Assembly: GCF_021155775.2 (NCBI RefSeq)
Contig: NC_060237.1
Coordinates: forward strand, 19,490,970-19,554,969
Source of the DNA: Neodiprion pinetum
Taxonomy: Eukaryota > Arthropoda > Insecta > Hymenoptera > Diprionidae
Length of the DNA stretch: 64,000 nucleotides
Direction: 5' to 3'
Made by a program: the position numbers and the translations under genes. Shown here piece after piece: positions 40,701-55,000 of the stretch (position 1 is its first letter; the number at the start of each line of letters is the position of its first letter). The notes beneath the pieces were generated by a model. That model saw nothing but the letters and a program-made list of their open reading frames with translations, was not told where the DNA came from and did not search any database.

Positions 40701-43700
40701 TTCCTGAATTTTTATCGTGAAAAGGGAAAACGGGAACGGAAATTTCGACACGGGGAAAATCCATCGCGATTCCATCACATCTGTCGCGGCTTGACTCTCG
40801 ATTCCTTTTCATTAGTTGGAATCGTTATGTGACCAAGGAGTCTGATCAGGTTTCTCATTTTCATAAAATGCGAATTAATGCACCGCGAATTAATAATCGA
40901 GAGTCGGGTGAAGAGAAAAACGTGTTCGAAAAATACGAAGCAGTGTTATTTGGAACAATAATTTCGAACACGAATCAGACAACACATCCGTAATTCCGTA
41001 CTATGTATAAATAGAAATGTACATGAGCAATTTCGAATAACACAAGCTAAGACATCGACGATTTGAGAAGCAAGGAAATAAACGATTAAACTCTGGTGTT
41101 TTTAATCCGATTCGAATGTACTTTCCAACCATCTATTTTTAACCACTATTGACATGACTATAATTTGGAAAAAAAATTGCAATCGGTCTCTGGAGAGCTT
41201 TATGGTGAAAAAATTATCCCAAAAACGTTAGAATTGTATAAAAAATAACAGAGTACAGGCATGTTGAACATTCTTATCGTAAAAACTTTTCCGAATTTGT
41301 CGATATCTTAGATTGAGTTATTCGAATTTTCGCAAATTCATTACTGTCATATAGATAGGAATATCGGTTCATCGAATTCGCTATCGTTGACACTAATGAC
41401 AGTAAACTGCAGATTTTTGAAACGTTTTTTTTTTTTCTTCACCGTTTATTCCGACATTACGGGGCCCCCTCATCCTTAATTGCTTTTAACATCTGTGAAA
41501 TTTGATAAATATATTACGAAGCGATAAGAACTTTACCTCAGCCACGGTATTGAATTTAAAGTTGCAAGAAAAAAGTCACTGTAAATTCCATAGCCAACGG
41601 ATACTGTAAGTGTGCAATTTCCTTTTAAGAATATTTCAAAATTATTATAGTCGGTCGTCGTTTCTTCAGATTTCGCAAAAGATGAATATATCCTGTAATA
41701 CTTTAGAATACTTTCTTCCTGGAGAAATTATTATACATTTGATTAATATGATATAATTACACCGTCATGAGTAACAACAGGATGGAAGAAGTTATTGCCA
41801 AGAGCAAAATACATTCGTTCTCGGTTTCTAAAGCGTGACGAAATTTCGCAGAGGAAAATTTAATGTATATATATATACAACAATCACTTTGCGGAATAAG
41901 ATTTCCTCATAGACAGTGGTAATTTGAATGAAAAAATCTTTCTTCACTGTTTCGACGAGTTTCTTTCTTTTACCAGAATCATTTCATTACAATGAAAATA
42001 ATATCTTAAACCAGGAAACATTTCTTGAAACAGTAGCAAAATCATTGTTGGTTACACAATAATTATAAGCACCATAGAATTTTCACGCTACTGTAAAAGG
42101 TTGCATTAATCTTATATGATTAGAAAATGATTACGACGTGACAGCAATATCGGGATTTTTCCTCCATTTTTCAAAGTTGACGCTGCCCGTAATTTCGAAT
42201 TATGAATATCGTACAGTATACATATTACACATACACAGAGTGTAAAGTCCGCACAACGATATTACTGCTCAGTAATTAATCTCGTATCATTTGCACAAGT
42301 CACACAACGACCATACATAATGACTCCTCAAAATTCAGGAAAAAAAAAATAATGACTCACGTAATATACACAACATCTTGGAAGGGTAGACCTTTGACTC
42401 ACAGATGCTAATGTAATCACGGCTAGGCATTCGAGACCGTTTGTATAATTAACGACAGTCATCAAGGCACCGCTATGACATGCGTAATTACCGAACGGAT
42501 GACACGAGAATCCAGCTTGACGAGATTTCACTGAAAATGTGAAAAATCCCCATCTGACAATGCTTGATTTGAAAAAAGGATCTAGTCATAGAAGCGATTT
42601 GTAACCGGACACTTAGAGTCAGGCGAAAAGATGAAACTGATTATTAGTCGAAGCGATATTTTCTTACGAGACACAGAGGAATTTTATTACGCCAACGATT
42701 TTCCCGCCGTAACGGTCATTCCATAATTCCCATCAAGGAATGAATCCATTGTATACAGTGTTTGCAATCCGTTATCGAACGTGAGCTGTATAAGCGAGTA
42801 CCGCAGTCGAGACAGCGAGCGCAGTAAAGTTACTTCCGTTCGTAAACAGTAAAGTAACGAGTATCTAGAAATATAACCACCCCAGCTTACCGCAGCAAAA
42901 GGAAGAAGCTAAAAGAGAAAATTAAATACACGAGACAAAGAGAAAGGAAATTGGAAAGAGAGTTAAAAAAAAAAAACCATAAGAAAGAACCAAAGGAAAA
43001 TTATACAAGACAGAGAAATATTAACACGTGACGCATATGCAACGGTGGGGAATTGACGTAGGTATACACACGTGCAGATGGAGGGAAATCTTTCTAATCA
43101 TACATTCGTTCTGGGACCCTTGCGGGCTTGAAGAAATATACAAATGTGCATATGGCCGCACCCGAGGGACTCGAACAATTAGATCCAGCCGTGCTCTGGA
43201 GCGATGCGCAAACAGGAAAAGCCGGCTCAAAACCTGCAGAGAAGACGAAAGTATGAAGGGGAAGGAGCGAAAGCAAAAGGAAGAGTAAGAATAATGGATA
43301 AACGCGATGCGTCTTCCTCCCCCGAAGATCGAGCAAACGCGTCACTCCTTTATACCAAAAATATATACCGAAATAGATTCAACGTTGCCAGTATGTAACT
43401 GTTTTGGTCACCTTGATACGTGTTTGTACCTACCAGTTGTGGCCATATTCATAACATGTAACCTGAGACCGTGGCCACAAATGTTACAGAGATGGTTTGA
43501 CATTTTATCCATAGAAAATAAGCTTCGAACGACAAAGCGTATTAATTGTAGGTATTAAGACCGTATGGCTGAAACTTGCCGAAAATGATCATGAATCGAG
43601 TAATTGAAGAGACCGAAAGACAAGTTGATGAATAAAGAATTTTACCAAGGTGGAGAACACGAATGGTACAGTGAACGAAAATGGTGCATCTACCCTGATT

Positions 43701-43758
43701 ACAATTCACACCACATTTTTGTACATCCATACGAATGTGGTACCAAAGAATGCGGTTA

Positions 43759-44160
43759 GATTCTACAGAAATCCGTTCTACAGAAATTTTTTTTTACAGA
43801 AAGGAATCCGAGATTCGTATAAAAAATAATACTACATGAATTATTCTACAAAACATTTCTCTACGGAATATTTTATCTACAAAATATTGTTCCACGGAAA
43901 AATTGTTCTACAGAATATTTTTCTACGTGAATTTTTGTACGCATTATTTTTCTACAGATTGTGTTTGACAAAACACACATTCAGAGCAATTACCGGGTCG
44001 TCAAAATCACACAAAATCAATTTCTGTAGAAAAGTCATGCGGGATTATCTCTGATGCGAATTTCGAATTCCTTTCTGTAGAAAAATATTCTGTAGGAAAA
44101 TATTTCTGTGGAACATATTCTGCTGAATGTTTGCCGTGTAGAATTGATTTCTGTAGAATC
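43759..44160. mobile_element. FB-like foldback element with 16-base tandem repeats in its arms
   Basis: The left arm holds about eleven degenerate copies of TTCTACAGAATATTTT. After a spacer of about 80 bases (near 43970-44025), the right arm holds about seven inverted copies (TTTCTGTAGAAAAATATT). The outer ends GATTCTACAGAAAT and ATTTCTGTAGAATC are exact complements. Arms of short tandem repeats are typical of Foldback elements. No protein found. Confidence 0.65.
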
Positions 44161-45895
44161 GATCCTCCTCCGAACCAAATCCACAAAACGCATTTCAACC
44201 CGTCGACCTGATACTCTCCGGAACATATGACCATGCACCAGGTTGACCCTCAAGCGGCAAGAGAAAAGAAAAGACGAACCATTTATGGAAGTGAAATTTT
44301 CGTCTCCGAATGGCCGGTGAAGGTGATCTTTTTTGCAAATGAGAGGTGGCACGTACCTCCGTATTGTCAAATCCATTCGACCCTGGGTGTAGAATCGATA
44401 AGGAGAGCGTGAATAATGTTCAGATTCGTATGTGGTACTCGAAAATGTGAAAAGACCGAATGAAAATGGTGGTTACGATGTGCGAAATCCTTCGATATTG
44501 ACTAATTCTGGTGAGAACGGGTACGACTGATAGTTCAAATCAAGGTTCAAATTATTGGTAACCTTTCAGTTTTTTTCGTTTATCGAATGGCAAATTTTTG
44601 CAGTTTTTTAAATACAATTTAAGAATCTAGGTAGTATAATATTAACTACACGCAATATTTACTGTGTCAGGAAAACTTCCTATAACGAGTAAAACTCTGT
44701 TTCCTTTCGAGTACATTTTCAGTTTTTATCATAGCATATCAATCGAGGTTAGTTGCTTTAAACGAAAATTCTTCTTTTCGCGAGTGAAAAATAATCCCGA
44801 ATCAGGCCCCAGTATCGTTATACTGGCACTTATTTCGTAATATCACTTACGAATTTCATACTAAAAAACAAAAGAAGAAGAACAATTCTACAAAAAATGA
44901 ACCGTGCCTTTTTTCAACGCCTATGTTTCAAAGAGGAAATGTCAACGATCAGACAATAGATCGTCAACCCTCGGAAATCTCGGTAAACTGCAAAGAAATC
45001 TGAAGAAGAGTGCGTAAGCGTATAAACGGTATAACAAGAAGACGTAAACGGATGCAGAAATAAAACAATGAGCGGAGCGGTTACACTCATAGTTAAGTAA
45101 AATGAGAGTATATCCGGAGATAAGATTTCATCGCATAGTGCGTATAATAAAGGAATGAGAACGAGAAAGAAAATCGGGGTTAAAAGAATCACTACATCGT
45201 GCACAACCTGCGCATAAAGCAATAAGCCAATCACGTAAGAGACTAGTTTACGCGATGATTCTGGAGAATAGTTAAACTCCGTATTACAAGCGCTGGCACA
45301 TCAGCCGTCAAGCTATCATACCCACGTTGTTTTTAAATGGTTTACCGAGTCCCTGCTGAGTCTCGATTTCAGCCCGGCTTGGATGTGGGTTGACGTGTCC
45401 CTACATCCTTTTTAAAAATAATTACATTTCGTTAGGTACGAAAGCGAGGGGCGAAGCTATACGTGCAATGGAAAAATATGAGATTTCACCGGAGGTTCGC
45501 TGCAAAACACGTGCAATTCTTATTGCAGTTTCGTCACGTTGGAACAGATCATCGTCGTTATGATCGAGAAAGAATAAAGTAACATTTTTTACCGACACTC
45601 ATGACTGAGCAATTACACGTATGATCGGGAAATAAAAAAACTAGTCGTGTTTAATTGCAGGCCCTGAACCTTAAAATTTGATAATTGCAGAGGTTGATTT
45701 AGCAATTAGCCAATTACTGCGTGAAAAACCGTCAGTCATAGGTGCTGTGTGTATAGTATAACGAAATTACCAATTAATAATACGCCTTCTAATTCGATGT
45801 ACAAAAAGCAAAATATCAATTGAGTGAAATGTTCGCGTTTCGATGAATACGAAACGACGAATATTCCAGGTTTCAGGAATGTATAATTAGACTAG

Positions 45896-46204
45896 TTGAG
45901 TATTTGAATGAAATTTTTTTTTCCATTTTTACGGGTGCACAATGCAGTGCAAGCCAAAATAATGAGGACGTATTTTTTGTTTTTCGTTAAAAATGATAAT
46001 TTTTCATGTTATAGGTGATTGAATTTCACTGATTTTAACATATATAGATATATCTTGACATGGGTGACGTCGCAATGTTATAGTTTTCAATCTGTCATAT
46101 TAATGGCAGTTTTGATACAGTCGAAAAAATAAAAAAATGCGTCCAAAATATTTTTTTCCAATCTTCAAGAATATGAAATAAAAAAATTTCATTCAAATAC
46201 TCAA
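45896..46204. mobile_element. MITE with TTGAGTATTTG termini
   Basis: About 309 bases. Perfect inverted ends TTGAGTATTTGAATGAAATT and its complement AATTTCATTCAAATACTCAA, with TA one base outside each end. AT-rich interior, no coding. Confidence 0.7.
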
Positions 46205-49123
46205 TTACATAAAATTATGGCTGATTTTCCCCAGCCACAAAACGCGTGAGATTCCATTCGTTATATGACTGTGTTTAATAAACGCGGTGACAGGATAACG
46301 AGGCGTGGAAAATTCCACCTGTTATATTAAAATTAATCCCAGGTATTATAACCCGAAATCCTCCATCCTGATGCTGCTGCAGCTTTGTCCAGTTTCATAA
46401 AGCAGAGGCACTGTTTAATCATAAAACTGTCAAAGCGTTGCGCAGTTATATACCGGGAGAAGACCACGGATTACGCCTGACGTACGAACGAACAAAACCC
46501 ATACACCGAACCCATGGTGGACATGGACGTAGATACGATTGAACAACACAGAGGTGGGAGCATTTGTCATCAGGGGACTCCCACTCCTGCGTCCTCCGTA
46601 GTAACTCCTAGTTGACAGAATGCACGGTAAGCACTAAGCAGTCTTTTCGTGACATTTGAAGCAGTCGGTCGGGCATTATTGGCGTGCAAAAATGCACTGG
46701 AAATTTTTCACAAACTACAACTGATCGCGGAGTAGGACAGAGTTGCGTAAATCGTGTCGCCGCGCGTACTCTGACATTCAGATAATAATTTATTTGAAGA
46801 GGTCAAAAGGTGTTCGGCAAAGTGATATATATTCTACCAGCCCAGACACGATAAGGAACGAAACGAGCTTGCTTAATCGCAAATCCGCGAGTCATTTGCT
46901 TGCAGAGTGTATCGCGTGATAGGATCTAGAATTGTATTTGAGTAAGAGAAATAATCGAGAGTGAAAATAAATCGGGAATTAAATCGAGATCAGTTCTTCT
47001 TTTACTACATTTTCATTCGCCTCCACTTGACTCTAACGGCTGATTATCGGTCAATAAACAACTATACTGTAAACCTTGTCTTTGATAGTTTCAAGAGTGA
47101 TGTGTATCTTTTAAAACTCTCACCGATCGTCGAAAGTGCGGCCTACTGCTACTGCTCAAACAGCGTGAGTGCCCGACAATCGAAACAAAAGAGTCGATTT
47201 GAATTTCATATACGAGTCGTGTTGTACGCCTGATGCACGCACGCCCACGCACACTTGGAAGTATAAGTTTGATTGCGAGCGAATGAAGAGTGAAATTAGA
47301 AAACAGGAACGAGATAATGATGACAAACTGTTAGTCACGCTACACCGACTCTCTCTGCAGCTGAGGACCACATTACAAACCGGAGAAAGAACAAAAAGAC
47401 GGTTCCGAGGGGTTCAACACCGTGTCACATTCATGTGGTAACAAAAAAAAAGGTGAGACCGACACACTTGTTAAACTCCCCCGCTGCACTTGTGCAGTCA
47501 CATCAAAATCCAACGAGAAAGATATTAAAATAAAAACTTACGATCATCGAAATTCAGTGTCGGGACAAACTTATGGCTGGCTCATCAGAGATCGCGGAAA
47601 AATTATCATCGTACGATTAATAACCGTGCATTCATTGCTCCATTTATTAAAGTTCGTGATTACTTTTGTCGCGGGAGCGCTGAACGCTAGCGACATCTAG
47701 GGTATGTTTTTCGTACCAGTCGGCGTTCAATGGAATAAAAAGTGAAGGATAGTTGTTTACTGCCCTCGAGACGTGTTTCAGTTCTAGCAAACGTAGACTG
47801 GAAGTTAAATTATTGTTACAATTGGTCGGCAAAAAGCTTCGCGTATTATCTGAACTAATAAACAAGCAGTCGAATTCGACAAGACAAGAATAAAGCGAAA
47901 TACGACTGTCGTCATATATGTAAAAAAAAATAAATAAAAGAATAACTCGATCTTTCCGACATGTAACCCAAACAAAATATACTAAAAGTTACTAAAAAAA
48001 AAAACTCTACATCATTTTTCAGCTACAATGTAACCGCAGATTGAGAAAACCCGTATAACGATACAACAATTCTACTTGCGAAACGTAAAAGAATCGCGTA
48101 TGTGGTTTTGAATACCGCTGAGGTGTGCTAAACAGAGGTTATAAGCTATAGAAGAGTATAAAGTGCCGTAGGTATTCAAAGTGACTCGTGAATTGTTTAT
48201 ACGAAATTATGAAAAAAAATAACTTTACATCCGCGACGAAGAATTGCAGGACGTTCAAAGATGAGTCAGAGCCGGTTCGAATGAAAAAATAATTCGGAAC
48301 ACGTTGCATCGTGAGCAACACGTTTTTTATCGTGTATGTACAGGCAGTGTACAGGTATGCGATACGCGGTGTACAGGCATCACCATCACCGTCCGAGAAA
48401 CTTGAACACCGTGGTCAAGTCCTTTCTCTCTCACAAGAAGTGAGTCAGGTTGAGTCACTCATTGACATTCGTGTGATTAACTCGGAAATCATTCGGTGAC
48501 GTCAATACCATACGATTAGAAATACCGCAGGCGCGATTAACGCTAACCTACTGTAAAGGTACAACAACAATTGCTGGGTTTTAAGACTTCCCATGAGACG
48601 TACATATCGGATACGCGATTTAAGTACAAGGTATTTTTTCTTCCAATTATTAAACACTCGCACGCGATATATTTTGGTATTTTTGTATTAAATCAGTCGT
48701 AGGTGTAAGGATATTAATCGCAACTTTCATACGATACAATATATAAGGTCTCTCACATTTTATTCCCATGGATCGCCTTTCACGCAGTTGTTGCTCCTGT
48801 TTTTCTCCACCTCTCTTTCTCTCTCTTTTTCTCCTCGTTTGTAAGTGTGTGCGAGTTTTTTTTTTTTTTTCATCCGCGTTACAGCGAAGGGACACATACC
48901 GGGTGTTCGTTAATTTCTTCTAATTAAACTCAATCGAGGTTAATGCGCCGCAGTTTAACCCTAGTTTACTAAATCCAGCACCCCCATAGTCAGGCCAGCA
49001 TGTTGTCACACATTGTGCATCCTCATATACCGTATACATTGTTCGACGTACTAAACCAACCGACGCTCTCCCAGGTTTCGTCAATTTTATTCTCGTCATG
49101 CATCATCCGGAGCATACATAGGA

Positions 49124-49139
49124 GGGGGGGGGGGGGGGG
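49124..49139 (+). repeat. 16-G homopolymer
   Basis: Sixteen guanines in an otherwise plain non-coding stretch. Length may vary between reads. Confidence 0.85.
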
Positions 49140-51945
49140 ATACGAAAAGTTAACAGAATCGAGGAAAATCAATCGGACTGAGCAAACAAAAAGTATAACG
49201 TTATTCGCACACTTAACGTTATTGACGTTTGAAACTTACCTCCTAGTTTGTTCTTATTTCCGGGATCTCGCACTCTCTCGTTCCGTCACATCGCGCACCT
49301 TATGCTGAATTTAAAAAACAGAGAACGGAACGCATCGACACGTTGGTTGTGCGATTAATTTTAAATACGCGACGTAAACCTAATTAACACTCCGACTTCC
49401 TGTTCTAACAAGCCTTAGCGAGCATAATTTTCTGCGCCAAGTGGCTCCGAAAGCTTTTCGCCGCGATCTGGAAGCTGGGACGAAGACTGAGGAGAATTTA
49501 CTCGGAATTTGCGAGAGCAAACCGCAAAGTTTTCACCACATTACTTCAGACGCCGAGTAGTTGTTGGCCGTGCTGCGACGATTGCTCGAACTATCGCAGT
49601 AAACGTATTTACGAACTTATCACGCCGGCAATGAGAGTATAACTATATACATATTGTGTTACACGTACCACGCCTCAATGAATTACTGTCACGGACAGCT
49701 GTACGTAGGTACGTACCGACCGGTGAATTAACGGGCATTGATAAACCAGCGTTTATAAATTTGACAATGAATGAGCAGCCGGAAGACAGAGATGGTGCGT
49801 GTAGGACGGATATGTATAAAGTATGTGGGTAAAATTGTACTACGCATGTAGTTCGGATGTATGTAGATGTAGATTCGTCGCGTAGCCGGAGCTGGAGCTG
49901 GAAAGGAAGCAAGTGAACCGGTTTTTCACATCAATTTTCAACATCGAAGGGAAACATATAGTAAACAAACATTCAATCTCACACTTGACAGCTTACGCAT
50001 AATAAGCACGTTCGTAGGTGAAGAAAGGGTATGTAACACGGTTGTTCGAACGAAAGTAACTTTCCACGTTTATCACCAACTTCGATCGTAATCGAATGAA
50101 GGGAAAGCGGGGTGTTGAAATTTTGAAAAATCGTATCTTTTTTGAGCCGGTTAGTAGGAAATACGCAGTACCGACTAAGTTTCGAACGAGTTGGCTGTAA
50201 CGCGAAAGAAATTTACCTATGCATATATGTCCAACACTCAAGAGGTATCTAATCGTTAAATAAACAAGAGGAGGGCAAACGGGCTGAGCGCGTGTGGAGG
50301 CGAGTTGGAGGAAAAATGTTAGTGATCGTTGAGTGAGTGTCGCTAGAGCTGGCCAAATTACGCAATAATTGTTTGGCAACAATGTAAAAAATTTTCAAAG
50401 TGGGTGTAGCTATGCGACCAAAGCTGGGTTCATCCAGTTATTCATAGCTGTAATACTGTGCGTATTATCCTAATTGTCAGGCCGAGCAGTTATGATGCTT
50501 ATCGGGTGTTCCGGGCCTCCCGGAAATCCTGTACCACGATTAATTTTTCGCAATAGAAAAGACGAGGGAAAAACCTAGGACTGGCGTAAGACCGTAACAA
50601 GACGCCTTATCTCTAATCTCTACCTCATTCATCCTGTAACATTTTTATCGCGACTTAATAGGAGGGAGACAAGGCGCGCCGGAAGGTGACAAACAGTTTG
50701 TCTACCTCGACGTCGGGAAGCACGTTCACTGCTTTTAGTCACACATTCGTGCATATTTTTGGGACAAAACGGAGAATGCACGCTAGCCTCCCGATATCCG
50801 CCCGCTACGGGGACTGCTTGAAACGAATTCGAAACGGAATTGAAGGAATCCGATGACTGTGTACGTCGTGCTTAGCAACTTTTCACAACACCCGATATTA
50901 ACGTAGCCACATCTTTCGATAAGCTCATCGCTCCTACTGCTTCGGTGATACGTTAAGTGTATCAAGTGATCGAGTCATCTCGCTCTAATGGCTATTCCGC
51001 GTATTTCCACTTCGCGTGATTCACCATTCATTGCCAAACGACTCGACGAGACATTGATAATCGCTATTCAAACTATGGCACGTAACGAGGCGCGGTGTTA
51101 TTACAAGCTGTTCTTGCTGAATGGACATACATGGAACAGGTTGTACACAAAGAGATACATGAGTCGAAAAAAAAACCCAGCGGGATCCGCCAATTTGTAC
51201 GAAAATTATTCGAGTATTTGATTTCGAATAGGGACAGTCGGGGCAGAATTTCGAATATTAAAGTTGTTATCAGGTTCGTGGTCATCGTACCGATTTTTAG
51301 CCTTGAAACCAAGCTTTGTAAATTTCAACCGAAGAGCTTCAAGTCCGCAGTCTCAAGTGTACATAATTGATTTTCAAGAAAAATTTCTGACGCGTCGTTT
51401 CTCGCTCTTTCATTATTTTACTTAAATTACACAAAGTAAAAGAAGTGCCTACGGAGAATTTTTTCTGTGGTTCGGTTGCCTTGTGTAAAATTAGTTCGTC
51501 AAGTTGAAACCATCAGGAAACCGAGTAAGTTTCTGAAGAAAAATGTTATTGCTGCAACTTCCGGGTAACCATGAAGAAATGAACGACCGAATGTCCGGTT
51601 CAGTAATATAAATATTCGAGGAAAATGATGACGTTAGTGGGAAACTTGTCTTTCCCCATATTTCAAAGCTGACTCATGCCAGTCCCTCTAATTGTCACAT
51701 CGAACCCGTATGTGTGTTGAACACAAATGACGACGGGCGAGAACGTTGAAATTTTCATTTTAAAGGTCATTCTCATGCTCCTACCGAACTAATCCGTTAA
51801 TTTGACGTTGACGAATTAACGTGTATACGGTAGATTAAACACGGTTCCAGACACGGGTGTACGGGTCGAGTTACGAGTGCGCCCCCATCATTCGTCGAAG
51901 AGTGGGTAAAATTGACGCGAATAAATCGATTATTAAATGTTACAG

Positions 51946-52055
51946 ATGACCGGAGCCGATCATTTCTTCAAAATGGAACCCGAAGCTACTTGGCTATCGC
52001 AGATCACCCAAGAAGCCAATCGCAGCATGCCGATCATCGATAGCGAGCATTCAAG
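51946..52055 (+). CDS. Tre1: Tre1 coding exon 1 (N-terminal tail)
   Basis: Encodes residues 1-36 plus two bases of R37. It begins exactly at ATG after a tttAcag-type acceptor and ends TCAAG before GTAAAT. The tail is extracellular with one N-glycosylation sequon (NRS) and no signal peptide, as is usual for this family. Confidence 0.82.
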
Positions 52056-55000
52056 GTAAATGAGAATCCATTGTCGTATCTCTGTCCAATGCGTGTTGAT
52101 TCTGCAGTCGACACTCGTGTATGTCGGAGATAACTCGAAGCCAAATCTACTCGTGACATCGTCGTTTTCAAAAGTATGTGCGATGCGTCGGTTCGCGTAA
52201 ACTGCGTTTCTTTCTTTCTTATTTCCTCGAGAATTCTGCGATGATCCATCCTGGCCTCTCTCGCTCTCTATAAATCTTTCAACTCATCCCCCGTTTTCTT
52301 CCTTGGCGTTTCAAGAATTCATTCCGTACCCGATTGGTTTCGGTACATAGTTTAGAGGACGTCAAAACACCGACGATAAGGTGTATAATGTACATAGGAT
52401 GTAGTGTGAAATAGACAATTTGGCGGAAAACGAGGAAAGTTTTGCATCCATATGAGAGGGAGTCAGATTATGCAGTTTGCCAAAGTAGTTTCCCATTTCG
52501 CGACGTTATTAGGTGGCAGTAGCTGCAAGTGGAAGCTATAAGTTTTACAGCATACCTAGAACTTGTTGAAAAAAGCACACGCATTTATATAGCCAATCAG
52601 CGTCGCTGCTGCTATTCCGTCTTTATGGCTTATTGCATACCCGCTCCAGATTCAGAACAATATTATAAGCTGGATTACGACAGGGACAATATTTGTTCCG
52701 CTGCAAATTTTTCGTGCAGTATTCGGAGCTTGCTTGTTTCATCGGAAAAAGGAGGGGCGACATTTTTCACACACGATTGTTAACTACGACAAGAAGGACA
52801 TTTTTTATTTATTTTTTTTCAAATAATGCATTTTAACCAAAATACAAGCACCGAGTATAACGACTACGCGAATATAATTCAGACATTCTCAATTTTCTTT
52901 CCCTGTCTTGTTTTTTTGGATTTAACGTGTTGTTGTTTTTTTTTTTATTTTGTTGCAGGTTTTCCAGACCGCTGAGAAATTTTGCCGCAACCGCAGCAAT
53001 TTTGATATTGGTAACCGGGGTGCTTGGAAATCTTTTGACAATCATAGCACTCTGCAGGTACCCGAAAGTCCGGAACGTAGCCGCTGCTTTCATAATTAGG
53101 TAGGTTAATGTGGTGCCTCGGATGTTAGAATCACCACTATATAAAATGAATAAATAGGTTCGGAGTAGAAACAGATATCGCGTAAATAATTGAATCATCT
53201 GGCACGGTAAGAAATCAATTGAATTTAAAACTTTGTCGCGCCGCGCAGGCTGCGAACGGTGAAAACTTTTTACAATTGGAAGTAATTACGTCTCTTTTAT
53301 CGGTTTCTTTGTCCGACGTTTCTTCTCTTCCTCGGCTACTCGGCAGGCGCCCTGTTCAATTTATCTTCACAAAACCTAGCAGCAGCATACTGTAGCCTGT
53401 AGAGGAAACGCTTGGCAAAGAGTTGTAATGTATAAATTGCGACGCCGAGGGCGTCGTTGTACTATATTTGCAAGCGAGCTTTCCCAGGGTTTTGAATCGA
53501 ACGAAGAATACGTCTGTCTATGTATATGAACGAGCCGCGGCGAGGGATGCTTTTCGTCAAATTTAATAAAACAAATTCCAAAAATGTGTCAAGTGAGCAA
53601 AGAGTATAATAAAATTGGTCGCACCTTTCTCGACCCTCTGGCTATATTTCCGACGACCCACCCTCGGGAGTAAATTAAATTTCGAAACCCAAATCAAATT
53701 CAATTCCCAAGTCTTTTCTGGCTTCCACAGAGCTACGATACCGCATTTTTCGCTATTCGTCTTCGTCGTTTCGTACTGCGAATTTCTATCGACGTTCACC
53801 TTAAATTGTAGCTTTCTGGAACCTTGAAACGTGGGGAAAAAATCGAACTCTCTCACATCTGTATCTTTTGTTGGGATTATTTTGTTTTTCTCATCGCGTT
53901 GACACGAATCTTCACTAAATTTTCAACTCGAAAAATTTCTTTTGTTATTGTCATAGAATTTCGTGACCAGAAGTGCGAAAATTGTGAAGTTGAAAAAGTT
54001 CACAATTGCAAAAATCTCTCGTACTTCATTAGCGTGATAATGATTGCTTATTCTTACGTCTGAATTCCAGTTTATGCGTGGCGGATTTCATCTTCTGCCT
54101 GCTTGTGCTGCCCTTTGACTCTATACGTTTCATCGACGGTGGATGGGCTGAGAACAATTTCCTCTGTCACCTGGTGCCGTTCTTGAGATACGGCAACGTC
54201 GGCGTCAGCTTGCTCTCCGTGGCTGCTATCACGGTCAACAGGTAAAACAAATATTCATACGTGATACGTATTATATCAAAGTGTCGGATATGGTGACGTC
54301 GGTTTAATCTCCGGCGAGAAAAAGTTACATGAGACATGTACAAAAACCGAAAACTGTGAATCTTTACTGTTGCGATCGACTAAAACATCGTCATCGGCTG
54401 GTAAAGAGTACCTGACTTTTCAAATTCATGAATTTCCTCCCAAAAATCATGTAATAAAGTTTTTTAAATAATCAGAATTTTCCTTGCGAATATAGGTATA
54501 TCATGATAGCTCATCACGAGATATACAACAAGGTTTATAAAAAGCATTGGATCGCGTTAATGATCCTGTTCTGCTGGTGCTTTTCGTACGGTATGCAAGT
54601 CCCGACGCTGTTAGGAATTTGGGGTGAGTAAAAAATGCCAAGCTTATTGACAAGTACATATTCCTGGAGACACAGACGCACACGAGGCCGAGTTACTACT
54701 TATGTTAGTGCGTACCGTGTATTTAATTATTCGAGCCGGCGCGGCGACCAGATCCGATTAGGAAGTTGAGAAATCATGTCGGCTGATCTGTCAATCAGTC
54801 AGAGGTGGCAATGACGCGTGCTTGCAGTTGGCCGGCAAGTTGACGATTCACGGGCTGTAGATCTCTGATCCTAAACCTCGTTCCAGGCAAATTCGATTAC
54901 GACCCCAATCTCGAGACCTGCTCCATCGTCAAGGACGCCCAGGGTCACAGCTCCAAGACCTTCCTGTTCGTCATGGGATTCTTAATACCATGCATCATGA

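Larger units (their letters stand above)
24176..43758. other. Gene-free region between the divergent receptors (left part)
   Basis: Apart from the repeats at 26076 and 28268, I see no conserved protein exon. It should hold untranslated first exons and promoters of the moody-like gene and perhaps Tre1, but none can be placed. A CpG-richer stretch at 34730-34920 with one GCGCATGCG word is a candidate promoter patch. A-rich low complexity at 33330-33380. Confidence 0.45.
44161..51945. other. Upstream region of Tre1
   Basis: No coding exon seen. At least one untranslated Tre1 exon must be here or further left, because the start codon directly follows a splice acceptor. Between 45610 and 45720 five TAATTG/CAATTA words cluster, an enhancer-like pattern. 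The MITE at 45896 follows. Confidence 0.45.

Noticed and set aside
40432..40812. Open frame of 126 codons on the minus strand
   Set aside because: No recognisable family, low-complexity-free but without conserved blocks or clear splice context. Kept as non-coding unless RNA shows otherwise.
49993..50382. Open frame of 129 codons on the minus strand
   Set aside because: No recognisable motifs; composition and lack of neighbours suggest chance.
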